Shown one piece after another: positions 42,507 to 51,074 of a stretch of 56,542 bases of DNA. Under the pieces are notes generated by a model, which worked only from the letters and a program-made list of their open reading frames with translations, ran no database searches and was not told the DNA's origin. Every line of letters begins with the position of its first letter. Position 1 is the stretch's first letter. A program made the position numbers and the translations under genes. The stretch lies in assembly GCF_003946175.1 (NCBI RefSeq), contig NZ_RHOK01000017.1:1-56542 (forward strand), given 5' to 3'. The DNA comes from Lacticaseibacillus suibinensis. GTDB lineage: Bacteria > Bacillota > Bacilli > Lactobacillales > Lactobacillaceae.

Positions 42507-44528
42507 ATGTTTCATTATTCCTTACGTTACACGCAAGATCCCCGCACGAATACGCCAATCAAGGACGATAAGCTGTTGGCATTTTGCCAGAAGGCGCAAG
42601 TCGATAACGTCGCATTCTTCATTAATCCAGAAGAGTTGAACGCCAGTCATCTCACCGCCACCCAAACCGATCAATGGCTCGATGCCATTCGGCCGGTGGC
42701 CAAGCGCCTCGCTGACCAAGGCATTACCACCAGTCTTAATCCTTGGACGACCATCATGCACAGCGACCGGGGCAAAACCATTGATCCCAGCATCGGGTTC
42801 GACACCTTAGTGGATATTAACGGCAAAAAAGCCACCTCGATGGGCTGCCCGGCCGATCCGAAGTGGCGCGACTATTTGGCTGACCGCTACGCGCAATACG
42901 CGACGCTCAAGCCTAAGCAGTTGTGGTTGGAGGACGATTTCCGCCACTACAACCACACGCCGCTGAAGCTGGCTTGCTTCTGCGACCGGCACATGGCGAT
43001 TTATCAGGAAAAATTGGGTCGGAAAATTAGCCGGGCCGATTTTGTCAAAGAAATGCTCCAGCCCGGCGAGCCGACGCCAGCGCGTCAGGTGTATCTCAGC
43101 GTGGCTCGGCAGGAAATGATCGACACCGTGCATCAAGTTGAGCAGCGCGTTCATGCGGTCTCACCGGACACGGATTTGGCTTTGATGACCTCCTTCCCGA
43201 ACTGGCATGCCCTAGAAGGCCGCGATTGGCCAGGGTTGTTTGATGCTTTGCGCGGCGAAGGGCATCCACGTGTGGCGCGGCCGCATTTGCCAGCCTACAA
43301 CGAAATTGCCCCGCTGAAATACAGCCGCGTGTTTGAGGACTATACCCGCACGACTGCTGCTTACCTGGGCGATGATGCCGAATTGTTCCCAGAGCTGGAA
43401 AACTACATGTACTCGCCATTCGTGAAATCGGTGGCGTTTACCCAATTTCAGATTGAAACCGCGGCGCTGGTTGGCGCGCGTGGCATTCTGCTCAATCTCT
43501 TCGATATGATTGGCAATGGCATCGACAATGATTACCATTACGCCGAGATGTTGGCCCAGAGCAAGCCGTTCCTCGATCGAATTACCGAGCAGCGTCTGCA
43601 AATGAGCCAGACCCGCGGTATTAAGGTACTGGTGGATCAGAACTCTTCCTTTACGCTGCACACGGCAAAAGGCGCTGATCCCGAAGAACTGTTGCCGCAT
43701 GAAACCAACTGGGCAGCGCTGCTCAGCACGTTTGGCTTTTCGACGACGATTACGCCGCTGGTTAAGGCTAGCCATTTTGAACATGAAATGCTGGCCATCA
43801 GCGGTCAACTGCTGCGTAACTTAAGCGACGACGCCATTACCCAGCTGCTTCATGGCAACATCACGCTCCTCGACGGCGAGTCCGTGCAAGTGCTGCTGGA
43901 TCGCGGTTTGGGCGACCTGCTGCACATCACTGAAAGCTCATGGCATGGCGTGCGCACCGGGTATCAGTCCTTTGAAGCGGCTGATGGCCATACGGTGGAA
44001 GGGATCATGGATCCGCGCATCACGATGCTGCAGCATACCGGCGATTATTTGCAGCTGAGTTATGCCGACGATGCTGACGTGGCAATTTGGAGTCATGCCT
44101 ACAATGAGTACGATGAACAGCTGGGTAATGTGATGGCCTTGATTAATCACCGCACCATTGTGATGCCGATGAATCAAGATCCGAAGTATGGCTGGGAGTC
44201 GCAATATGTCGGTTTCAAGCAAGGGCTGTATCAGGCGATGCTCAGTTCGATTTTTGACATTGACTACTTGATTGACATGCCAAACACGAAGCTGATTGTG
44301 TCGACCCAAGCCGGTCTGACCTTGTGGCTGGCCAACTTTACGCTGGATGATTACCAACAAATTTCTTGGCATCCAGCCGAACCAGTTATGGCCACGCATG
44401 CGACGGTGATTGCCCGCCATGGCGATCAGGTCATCAATAAGCGGGTGGCGTTGCAACAAGTCGGCGACCGGGTGATTATCCCAATGCCTCTACCGCATTT
44501 GAGTATGATTCAAGTCCAAATCGATTAA
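42507..44528 (+). CDS. Putative glycoside hydrolase with GH42-like architecture
   Basis: ATG 42507 follows AGGAGG. The 673-residue protein begins with a predicted TIM-barrel. The candidate acid pair lies in QLWLEDDFRHYNH (about 140-152), and ELFPELENYMYSPFVKS (about 295-311) is placed like a GH42 nucleophile segment. The middle region (SHFEHEMLAISGQLLRNLSDDAITQLL, then LLDGESVQVLLDRGLGDLLHI) looks like the beta-galactosidase trimerisation domain. No signal peptide is visible, so it acts inside the cell. It is divergent from galR-galK and shares matching operators, so a galactoside substrate is likely. I do not recognise its exact family. Confidence 0.65.
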   Translation: MFHYSLRYTQDPRTNTPIKDDKLLAFCQKAQVDNVAFFINPEELNASHLTATQTDQWLDAIRPVAKRLADQGITTSLNPWTTIMHSDRGKTIDPSIGFDTLVDINGKKATSMGCPADPKWRDYLADRYAQYATLKPKQLWLEDDFRHYNHTPLKLACFCDRHMAIYQEKLGRKISRADFVKEMLQPGEPTPARQVYLSVARQEMIDTVHQVEQRVHAVSPDTDLALMTSFPNWHALEGRDWPGLFDALRGEGHPRVARPHLPAYNEIAPLKYSRVFEDYTRTTAAYLGDDAELFPELENYMYSPFVKSVAFTQFQIETAALVGARGILLNLFDMIGNGIDNDYHYAEMLAQSKPFLDRITEQRLQMSQTRGIKVLVDQNSSFTLHTAKGADPEELLPHETNWAALLSTFGFSTTITPLVKASHFEHEMLAISGQLLRNLSDDAITQLLHGNITLLDGESVQVLLDRGLGDLLHITESSWHGVRTGYQSFEAADGHTVEGIMDPRITMLQHTGDYLQLSYADDADVAIWSHAYNEYDEQLGNVMALINHRTIVMPMNQDPKYGWESQYVGFKQGLYQAMLSSIFDIDYLIDMPNTKLIVSTQAGLTLWLANFTLDDYQQISWHPAEPVMATHATVIARHGDQVINKRVALQQVGDRVIIPMPLPHLSMIQVQID

Positions 44529-44532
44529 CCAT

Positions 44533-44557
44533 GAAGCCGGGGCAACCCGGCTTTTTT
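44533..44557 (+). terminator. Terminator of the hydrolase gene
   Basis: AAGCCGGG-GCAA-CCCGGCTT followed by TTTT, five bases after the stop. Confidence 0.93.
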
Positions 44558-44604
44558 GTGTGCAAAAGGGCATCAGCATTCACAATCGGCGTTCGCCGCT
44601 CCCA

Positions 44605-44705
44605 GAACAGAACGAGCCAAAATACAACGTCTAAATCAAACGGCCTGCAAACACCCAAGTTCGGGTTTTACAGGCCGTTTGATTGCTCCGCTGGGCCAAA
44701 ATCAG
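44605..44705. repeat. Intergenic hairpin repeat, family 2 (copy B)
   Basis: ATCAAACGGCCTG (44635-44647) pairs perfectly with CAGGCCGTTTGAT (44671-44683), and the loop pairs again (CCC/GGG around AAGTTC). The flank GAACAGAACGAGCCAAAAT matches copy A at 20681 (GAACAGTACGAGCCAAAAT). The stem sequence differs between copies but remains complementary. As in copy A, it lies between converging genes. Confidence 0.75.
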
Positions 44706-44707
44706 CC

Positions 44708-45001
44708 TCAGCGGAAAATGACGTTATTAGCGCCGGTGACATTCAAAATGTAAACGAACAGCATAATGGCGTTGATGATGAACGAAAAGACAATCACCGC
44801 GAAACGCACCGTAAACACATGGCTCCAAGTGCTGAAGTTGAACCACCCAAAGCGTTTGCCTTGATAGGTAAAGAGCATGATGAGCAAGATCACAGTTAAG
44901 CCGGCTTGAATCACGGTTCCGAGCAGATACAAGCCTTGGTTTTGCTGCAACCAGAAGACCCCGGCAGCAATCACGTCGAGCAGTAGAGCAATCAGGGGCA
45001 T
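44708..45001 (-). CDS. Small membrane protein, unknown function
   Basis: ATG 45001 follows GAGGAAGG. The 97-residue protein has three predicted membrane segments: LIALLLDVIAAGVFWL, LYLLGTVIQAGLTVILLIMLF and VFTVRFAVIVFSFIINAIMLFVYIL. A short charged loop (TYQGKRFGWFNFSTW) lies between the second and third. No family is recognised. It is 41 bp downstream of the 137-residue gene on the same strand, so the two may form one unit. Confidence 0.75.
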   Translation of the reverse strand: MPLIALLLDVIAAGVFWLQQNQGLYLLGTVIQAGLTVILLIMLFTYQGKRFGWFNFSTWSHVFTVRFAVIVFSFIINAIMLFVYILNVTGANNVIFR

Positions 45002-45042
45002 GGTATCCTTCCTCTCTGATGTAAAGTACGCCCAGTATAGCA

Positions 45043-45456
45043 TTAACTGTATGAAGGGGAAAATGGTACCAAAGTCACATGGCGAATCGCCGCAATCGGG
45101 ACGGTAACTTCACCAATCACGACTTCATCATCTTCAGTGTAACCTTGCACCTTGCCGCCCAGCGGCGCCGCCAATTGGCCATCAATCGTGCTAGTTTGCA
45201 ATTGGACGTTGACGCTTTGGCCAGTGCGATAAGCCGTTGCCAGTTGCTGGCGAATCAGCTCCGTGCTTTGTTGCGCTAGCAGCGGCTGGTTTTGCAACTG
45301 GGTTTTGGCGGCGGCCTGCTGATTAAGCGCCGCCGTGTGATCGGATAAATAGTAGCCTTGCCACTTCACCATGCCGCGGTCGTGGTAATGATGGGCAAAA
45401 AAGTCCGCCACCAGTTTTTGGAAGGCTGCCTGGCCAATTTCATCTGCATAAGTCAT
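45043..45456 (-). CDS. Small cytoplasmic protein, unknown function
   Basis: ATG 45456 follows GAGGTGAG. The 137-residue soluble protein begins TYADEIGQAAFQKLVADFFAHHYHDRGMVKWQGYYLSDHT. It has a glutamine-rich helical middle and a beta-rich C-terminus (VQGYTEDDEVVIGEVTVPIAAIRHVTLV). The end looks like a small barrel, perhaps a YolD-like or nucleic-acid-associated fold, but this is only an impression. No signal peptide or membrane segment is present. Confidence 0.7.
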   Translation of the reverse strand: MTYADEIGQAAFQKLVADFFAHHYHDRGMVKWQGYYLSDHTAALNQQAAAKTQLQNQPLLAQQSTELIRQQLATAYRTGQSVNVQLQTSTIDGQLAAPLGGKVQGYTEDDEVVIGEVTVPIAAIRHVTLVPFSPSYS

Positions 45457-45595
45457 GTCGCTCACCTCTTGGTCATTATACAAACATACGTTCGCAAATG
45501 AAAAGGGCGAGCTTGGCCGTTGTCATTTTGTAACATAGCAAAGTTGTCTAGACCGGGGCATAACGAATTCTTAACTATTTTATGTGACGATTTTA

Positions 45596-45624
45596 TTACA
45601 AAAAGATTTCAAGCCTGCTATACT
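45596..45624 (+). promoter_or_regulatory. Promoter of the secreted Ser/Thr-rich protein gene
   Basis: TTACAA (45596-45601), 17 bp, TGCTATACT with TATACT at 45619-45624 (extended -10). Confidence 0.78.
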
Positions 45625-45653
45625 GAATTTAACAAAGCAAGGGAGTGGTTGAG

Positions 45654-46250
45654 ATGAAGAAATGGCTGTTAGTGAGTGTCTTGAGTTTAGGCCTGAGCGT
45701 CGGTGCGCTGGGGCTGGCTTATACGAATGTTGATCAGGCCAGCACTGCGACGGTTCAAACCGCGGCTAAATCGACGACCACGAAGTCTGCGAAGAAGACG
45801 ACGGCCAAAGCGGCCAAGGCTGAAACCAGCAGCCAGGCCGCAACTGCCAGCTCGACCAGCAGCGCGGCGACTCAGTCGAGCACCGCGGCAGCTACTTCGA
45901 GTGCGAAAACGACAAGTGCGACCCAAGCGAGTCGGTCAACCACCGCCAGTCAAACCGTTCAGACACCGGCTAAAGCGACTAGCACGCCGAGCCAGCCGGT
46001 ATCCGGGTTGGCGGCATATTACGGTACTTGGCACAACGCCAATGTGACGGTTACCTTGACTGCTACCACCATGACCGTGGCTTCCGCTGGCCAAGCCGGC
46101 AAAACCGCGACCTACACCGCGGTGAAGAGCGGCGCTGGTTATGTCTTCAGCCCAACCACCGGGGATGCTGATGATTTGTACTTTGTCCTCGAAAATGGCC
46201 AGTTAAACTGGGTCACTGGGGCCAGTGAACCACTGGTTTTGACCCGCTAA
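45654..46250 (+). CDS. Secreted Ser/Thr/Ala-rich protein, unknown function
   Basis: ATG 45654 follows GGGAG. The 198-residue protein has a signal peptide (KKWLLVSVLSLGLSVGALGLAYTNV). A low-complexity linker of about 95 residues rich in S, T, A and K follows. The compact C-terminal domain of about 75 residues (LAAYYGTWHNANVTVTLTATTMTVASAG ... DDLYFVLENGQLNWVTG) resembles short lipocalin-like or beta-sandwich modules of lactobacillar surface proteins. No anchor motif is present. The function is unknown. Confidence 0.8.
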   Translation: MKKWLLVSVLSLGLSVGALGLAYTNVDQASTATVQTAAKSTTTKSAKKTTAKAAKAETSSQAATASSTSSAATQSSTAAATSSAKTTSATQASRSTTASQTVQTPAKATSTPSQPVSGLAAYYGTWHNANVTVTLTATTMTVASAGQAGKTATYTAVKSGAGYVFSPTTGDADDLYFVLENGQLNWVTGASEPLVLTR

Positions 46251-46260
46251 TGAGAATGTG

Positions 46261-46300
46261 AATCAAAAATGCGAAGGCGTGGGCCTTCGCATTTTTGATT
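46261..46300 (+). terminator. Terminator of the secreted protein gene
   Basis: AATCAAAAATGCGAAGGC and GCCTTCGCATTTTTGATT form a perfect 18 bp stem with loop GTGG. Confidence 0.92.
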
Positions 46301-46312
46301 CTTGAGATTATG

Positions 46313-46606
46313 GGGATCCATCTGGCTAAAAGCGTCCCAGCTTCGCAGCCTATCCAGTTGCGCTCCGCTGGGGCAACGCCGGAGTGAATAGCTACGCACC
46401 AAGCCTCGCCGCCAAAAAGCGGCGGCAATGCTTGGCGCTAGGCTATTCATCCGGCTAAAAGCGTCCCAGCTCCGCAGCCTATCCAGTTGCGCTCAGCGCG
46501 CCAACGCCGAAGTGGCTAGCTACGCTTAATGCCTTGCCGGCAAAATCAGCCGGCAAGGCATTAAGCTAGGCTATCCATCCGGCTAAGACCGGCGCGTTTC
46601 GCAGCC
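46313..46606. repeat. Family-1 structured repeats: one partial and two complete units
   Basis: GCAGCC boxes lie at 46345, 46474 and 46601, giving units of 129 and 127 bp. A partial unit's 3' arm (CCGGCTAAAAGCGTCCCAGC-like) lies in 46313-46344. Unit A arms are GCTGGG/CCCAGC and GCCGGA/TCCGGC; unit B arms are GCGCGCC/GGCGCG and GCCG/CGGC. TAGCTACGC and GCTAGGCTA are conserved in both. The last box (GCAGCCTA) overlaps the stop codon of the oxidoreductase gene (46606-46608, minus strand). Confidence 0.9.
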
Positions 46607-47358
46607 TACCGGTGTTTATGTCTTACAAATGTGGCGTAATGCAAAATTCCGGCGAGGAGGACGAAGAAGATGAGGACGAAGCTGGCGTAGCGGGTCCAGA
46701 AGTTCATGGTCGTGGCTGGAATCAAGAGCTGGATGCCCATGGTGGCTAGGGCCATGATGGCAATCATGCCGAATAAGAGCAAATAGCGTTTCATGGTTTC
46801 GTTGTCCCTTCTGACTTTGGCTGGGAGTTTGGCGGCAAGGGCTTGAGCCTGGGCAATTTTGGCTTCAGGTACGGCATGAGCATTCCAAGTCCCAGGCAAA
46901 ATGAGCTCGCCGGCTTTGCGCAGACCGGCCGCGGCCATGGCTTTATCCAGCATGGTCAGGCAAGCGTCGGTTTGGTGCGTAAAGGTGTTTTCTAAGCCGC
47001 TGGCAAAACACGAGGTGATGGTGAGGTAAACCTTGCCTTTGTATTTGCCAGGGAGGGTGTCACCTTGGTGCGTCATCCGCGTTAGGCGCGGTCGCAAGCA
47101 GTCTAAGGCTTGCTTAAGCGTACCGGCCACCGTGCCATAATAAGTCGGGCTGGCCAGGACCCAGACGTCGGCAGCCGCGAGCTTTTCTTCCAATGCGTCT
47201 AACGCCGGGTTGGCTTCGCCGCGGCGATCAGGTCGGATTGTGAGTTGATTAAGGTCGATGAATTCATGGGTGCCTTCGCAGGCCTCCAGCAAGGCGTGGG
47301 TCAGTTTGGCGGTCAGGCCTTGCGGGTCTTGACCGCCGAACAGGGCAATGGTGTGCAA
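46606..47358 (-). CDS. Flavodoxin-like NAD(P)H oxidoreductase fused to a two-helix membrane tail
   Basis: The likely start is TTG 47358 after AGAGGTGAG. Residues 1-185 form a flavodoxin-like NADPH-dependent FMN/quinone reductase domain: HTIALFGGQDPQGLTAKL at the start, the FMN-binding VWVLASPTYYGTVAGTLKQALD, and GKVYLTITSCFASG. The last 62 residues (from MKRYLLLFGMIAIMAL) hold two membrane helices and a basic end, which is unusual for this family. An internal ATG at 46794 with a weak upstream GGGA could also start the tail as a separate protein. Substrate unknown. Confidence 0.8.
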   Translation of the reverse strand: MHTIALFGGQDPQGLTAKLTHALLEACEGTHEFIDLNQLTIRPDRRGEANPALDALEEKLAAADVWVLASPTYYGTVAGTLKQALDCLRPRLTRMTHQGDTLPGKYKGKVYLTITSCFASGLENTFTHQTDACLTMLDKAMAAAGLRKAGELILPGTWNAHAVPEAKIAQAQALAAKLPAKVRRDNETMKRYLLLFGMIAIMALATMGIQLLIPATTMNFWTRYASFVLIFFVLLAGILHYATFVRHKHR

Positions 47359-47375
47359 ATTGGCTCACCTCTCAG

Positions 47376-48155
47376 TTAGTCGGTTACTTGCAGATGATAG
47401 TTGAAAAAGGCCAACGTCCCAGGCAGGGCAAAGGCGGTGTAATCACGGGCATGGCCAGAGCCAGGCACCACATGAACCGCGATGTCGCGCTTAAAGGCGG
47501 CGGCCTGCTCTAGGAAGCGGAATACCCCTGGTAGCGGCGACAGTTCATCCGTCGCATTGTACATTAAAGTGGGACCCAGCGTGGTCGTGAGATGATTCAT
47601 AGGATTGACGGCGGTCAGTTTCTCCGGCGTCAAGTCGCCTAAGTAGGTTTGAATGAAGTACTTGTAAAAGGCATTGTGAATGGCGTGAATTTCGGTGAGA
47701 CCCAGTTCTCCGCGCGCATCCAGCGCTGCTTTGACGGTGGGATGCTGCTGGACCCAGTTGGCAAAGTCAACGATCGCAGACCAGGACACCACCGGCTGGC
47801 CGGACTGCAGACTTTGCGTGATGGCCATGGTGCCACCCACACTGGCGCCTAACAGGCCGACGCGCTGGCGGTCAAACGTGTAGTCAGACTGCTCAAACCA
47901 AGTCATAAAGCTGGCCAAATCATCCTGCGCCGCTGGGAACAAGTCAGCAGGGGCTAACCGGTAATTCGGCAGGGCCACTAAGTAGCCGGCGTTGGCGAAA
48001 GTTGCACCGATGTCGCTGTCGGCACTTTTATCCCCGCGAATCCAGCCGCCGCCGTGGACAAAGACGATGGCGGCGCCATTTGGCGTCTCTGGGTAATATA
48101 AATCTGCTTTTTGCAAGGCTCCTGGGCCATACGCCACATCTAAATCAGTTTTCAT
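47376..48155 (-). CDS. Alpha/beta-hydrolase esterase (HSL/BD-FAE-like)
   Basis: ATG 48155 follows GGAGG. The 259-residue enzyme has the oxyanion motif FVHGGGWIRGDKS (about 32-44) and the nucleophile elbow LLGASVGG (serine near 103). The acid lies in YNATDELSPL and the histidine in VPGSGHARDY. HGGGW-type hydrolases act on short-chain esters or as carboxylesterases. It precedes the oxidoreductase gene by 17 bp on the same strand, so the two may be one transcript. Confidence 0.88.
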   Translation of the reverse strand: MKTDLDVAYGPGALQKADLYYPETPNGAAIVFVHGGGWIRGDKSADSDIGATFANAGYLVALPNYRLAPADLFPAAQDDLASFMTWFEQSDYTFDRQRVGLLGASVGGTMAITQSLQSGQPVVSWSAIVDFANWVQQHPTVKAALDARGELGLTEIHAIHNAFYKYFIQTYLGDLTPEKLTAVNPMNHLTTTLGPTLMYNATDELSPLPGVFRFLEQAAAFKRDIAVHVVPGSGHARDYTAFALPGTLAFFNYHLQVTD

Positions 48156-48213
48156 AACGTCCTCCTTTGTTTCACTACTTTAACCTTAGTCAACTTAAAG
48201 CATTGGTGCAAGC

Positions 48214-50676
48214 TTACCAAGTCAGGGTGAAGGTCAGAGGTTCGCGAATCGAACGTGCCGGTACACTGATGGTGACGCCGGTTTCGCTGCGGTTGAGGGG
48301 ATCGACTACGCGCCGGCCCGGTTGCATGTGCACTGCGATCGGCACCTCGCCGCTTCGAGCTGTGACTTGGGTAGGCGCTGGACCCGCCACAAAGAGCTGA
48401 ACGGGTACGGTTTCCGCTTGGCCAGCAAATTGGCCTTCGGTGGCGTGAATGGTCAGGCTGACGGTACCTCTGCTACGCTCAGCGGTGATTAAGGTGGTGG
48501 CTTGCGCACCTGTTTGATAGGCGAGGGTGGTCCCATCATCCTCCACTAGCGTAAAGGCCCTGGCTGGCCCTGGCCAGTAGTCAATTAACCGCGCCGCCGA
48601 CCGCGCCGCTGGATTTTGATGCGGCAAAGCCAAGGGGATGATGCTTCCAGCTTTGACGTAAACAGGCAGTTGAGCCAGCGGCGCGGGGACATCGCTTAAG
48701 GTCTGATCGCCGGCAATTTTGGCGCCGGTCCAAAAATCGAACCAGTCGCCGTGCGGCAGGTAAACACTGGCGCGGGTGGCCTGACCATCTGGTTGCAGGC
48801 GGTCAGGGCGCACGATTGGTGCCACCAGCAAACTAGCCCCGACCATGAATTGATCCGCCAATTCGCCAGCGGCCAAGGCGTCAGGGTCAGCCCAGAAGGT
48901 CGGGCGCATAATGGGCGCAGTTTGGGTCGCTAGGCTGTACAGATAAGGTACCAGCATGGTGTGGTACTGCAAAAAGGCGCGGTTGATGGCCGCAGTCGCC
49001 ATTTCCATGCCCATCAGCTTCGGCTGCGTGCCCCAACCATCCATGGCAAAAAAGCTAGGCGTGAAGGCTTTCCACTGGAGGTCGCGGGTTTGAATGATAG
49101 GGTCGCCGCCACCATAAATACCATCCACGTCGCTGGCGATGTGCGGCTGGCCGGCTAATCCGGCGGCCAAATAACTGGCGACATGGGTTTCTAGGTTGCG
49201 CCAAGTGCCACCGGTTTGATCGCCGGTCCACACCAGCGCCGCGCGTTGCGTGCCGGCCCAGCCATCTAGGGTCACCGTCAACGGTCGCAGTTGGTGAGCC
49301 GCGAAGGCGGCCTGAATTTTCGCGGTGGCATTAACGCCGAAGGTATAGCCTTCACCAATCCAGGCGACATCGGTTTTGACGGCGCGACTACCAGCTTCAA
49401 CTTCCTGTTGCAAGTCGCGATCGTTTTTCTGCGGAGTGGCGGTTTGCGGGCTCAACTGGGCCTGAGTCCATAACCCCACTTGAATGCCGTGGGCGTTGGC
49501 GTATTGAATGAAGGCTTTCAGATTGGCTAAGTCACCGGCAAAGGAATCGGTTTGCCCATAGCCTGAGCCGTAGCCATCATTGGGAATCATCCAGCCCAAG
49601 GGAAAACCTGCCTCGGCATAGCGGTCAATCACCGCGCGGCCAGAAAATTGGCCGTCGTGTTCGCCATTGAGCGATTCGTGAATCGCGGTTTTCGGCATGC
49701 CATTTTTATCAGGATCAGTGAAGGTGACTTGACCATTGCCATAGACATTCGGCACCAGGGGCTGGTTGTTGACGGTGATGGTGCCGGGCCGAAAGCCGAG
49801 GTTGAACGTGGCCTTGTTCAGCGGTGAATAGGCCTTGTACCAATGGCCATCCGCAAACTGCCGCGCCCCGGCCGAATCAGCCGTCACCGCCACCCAATAA
49901 TTGCGATTGTAGGCATTGAAGTGGGCGGGGTAAAAGGCGAAGGCCGGCAGGCGCACCGGCTGGCCGGTGAGTTCATAGTAGCCGTCAATGAGGCTGACCG
50001 GGGTTTGGCCTAAAATCAGGTAGGCATCATACAAGCTGTCTTCATGCGTGAGGTAAGCACCGTGCAGCGGGTCGCCGAAATCATATTCACCTGGCGTAAA
50101 GGAGTTGGCCAAAAAGCCATAACCACTGGTTGTCCAATAGAAGGGCACCGGGCTGGAAACACTGCCCCGAGTCCATCGATTTTCGTTTTTGATGGCAATC
50201 AGGCGGCCCGTTTGCTCAACTTGCCCGTTTTGGACGCCGCCGCCGAAATAGTGCGCATTCAGCGCGGTTTTGATCCGAGTGGTCCAAGCCTGGCCGGCGA
50301 GCTGCGGCAGGGTTTGGGTCAAAAGCACCGTGTCGCCTCGCTTAATCACCATCTGACCAGCCTGTAAGCTCACGGTGTAAGCGCCAAGCGAGAACTGGTG
50401 GTCATGCAAATTCAGCGGTAGCTGGCCGCTGGCGGTGACAATCGGGGTTTGATACTGCTGGCCACTGCCACCAGTGGCGACGGTTTCGTCGGCATGTTTG
50501 GCGACTGCTGGCGCCTGGGGGATGCTCGGGTGCTGCGGCCAAGCGCCAGCCGTCACGGTCAGCCGCAGTAAGTGATCATTCACTGCCATCAGGCGCGCAT
50601 GCCAGCCATGATAATCAAAGAGCACCGAGCCGTTTGCGGTATGTAAGTGCTGAAGCTGATTCGGGTTTTCTACCAT
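48214..50676 (-). CDS. Glycoside hydrolase family 31 enzyme
   Basis: ATG 50676 follows GGAGGCG. The 820-residue enzyme has the N-terminal beta domain with the GH31 pattern HYFGGGVQNGQVEQ and PVPFYWTTSGYGFLANS. The catalytic barrel shows FPLGWMIPNDGYGSGYGQTD, the nucleophile region AVKTDVAWIGEGYTFGVNA, and the acid/base region ALVWTGDQTGGTW. C-terminal beta domains follow (FWTGAKIAGDQTL, VYVKAGSIIPL). The PNDGYGxGY pattern recalls the isomaltosyltransferase/CtsY-like branch rather than simple maltases. No signal peptide is present. It probably cleaves or transfers alpha-linked oligosaccharides in the cytoplasm. Confidence 0.87.
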   Translation of the reverse strand: MVENPNQLQHLHTANGSVLFDYHGWHARLMAVNDHLLRLTVTAGAWPQHPSIPQAPAVAKHADETVATGGSGQQYQTPIVTASGQLPLNLHDHQFSLGAYTVSLQAGQMVIKRGDTVLLTQTLPQLAGQAWTTRIKTALNAHYFGGGVQNGQVEQTGRLIAIKNENRWTRGSVSSPVPFYWTTSGYGFLANSFTPGEYDFGDPLHGAYLTHEDSLYDAYLILGQTPVSLIDGYYELTGQPVRLPAFAFYPAHFNAYNRNYWVAVTADSAGARQFADGHWYKAYSPLNKATFNLGFRPGTITVNNQPLVPNVYGNGQVTFTDPDKNGMPKTAIHESLNGEHDGQFSGRAVIDRYAEAGFPLGWMIPNDGYGSGYGQTDSFAGDLANLKAFIQYANAHGIQVGLWTQAQLSPQTATPQKNDRDLQQEVEAGSRAVKTDVAWIGEGYTFGVNATAKIQAAFAAHQLRPLTVTLDGWAGTQRAALVWTGDQTGGTWRNLETHVASYLAAGLAGQPHIASDVDGIYGGGDPIIQTRDLQWKAFTPSFFAMDGWGTQPKLMGMEMATAAINRAFLQYHTMLVPYLYSLATQTAPIMRPTFWADPDALAAGELADQFMVGASLLVAPIVRPDRLQPDGQATRASVYLPHGDWFDFWTGAKIAGDQTLSDVPAPLAQLPVYVKAGSIIPLALPHQNPAARSAARLIDYWPGPARAFTLVEDDGTTLAYQTGAQATTLITAERSRGTVSLTIHATEGQFAGQAETVPVQLFVAGPAPTQVTARSGEVPIAVHMQPGRRVVDPLNRSETGVTISVPARSIREPLTFTLTW

Positions 50677-50741
50677 ATCAAGACGCCTCCGGTTTTCACC
50701 AGCATACCGCAACCACGTGAATTCGGGTATAATTTAAATCA

Positions 50742-51007
50742 GGCTGCGGAGTGAGGCCGCCTTTAGCCTGACGATTAACCTAGCTGCGAGCATTGAAGCC
50801 GGTCTTAGGCTTCGAGGCTTGCAGCGTAGCTAATCGGTCAGGCGTTGGCCTCGCGGAGCGCAACTAAATCAGGCTGCGGAGTGAGGCCGGCTTTAGCCTG
50901 ACGATTAGCCTAGCTGCGAGCATTGAAGCCGGTCTTAGGCTTCGAGGCTTGCAGCGTAGCTAATCGGTCAGGCGTTGGCCTCGCGGAGCGCAACTAAATC
51001 AGGCGGC
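50742..51007. repeat. Family-1 structured repeats, reverse orientation, two near-identical units
   Basis: Complements of GCAGCC lie at 50742 and 50872 and a variant (GCCGCC) at 51002, giving two 130 bp units that differ at only a couple of positions. On the complementary strand the arms are GAGGCC/GGCCTC, GCCTGA/TCAGGC and GATTAGCTA/TAGGTTAATC, around the constant TAGCTACGC. They lie in the 398 bp gap between the divergent GH31 and rluD-like genes. Confidence 0.92.
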
Positions 51008-51074
51008 GAACACCGCTATTTTGAGCGTTGTTTCGCTTTGATTGAAACCAGCACCACCTAATCAGGAGGCAAAC

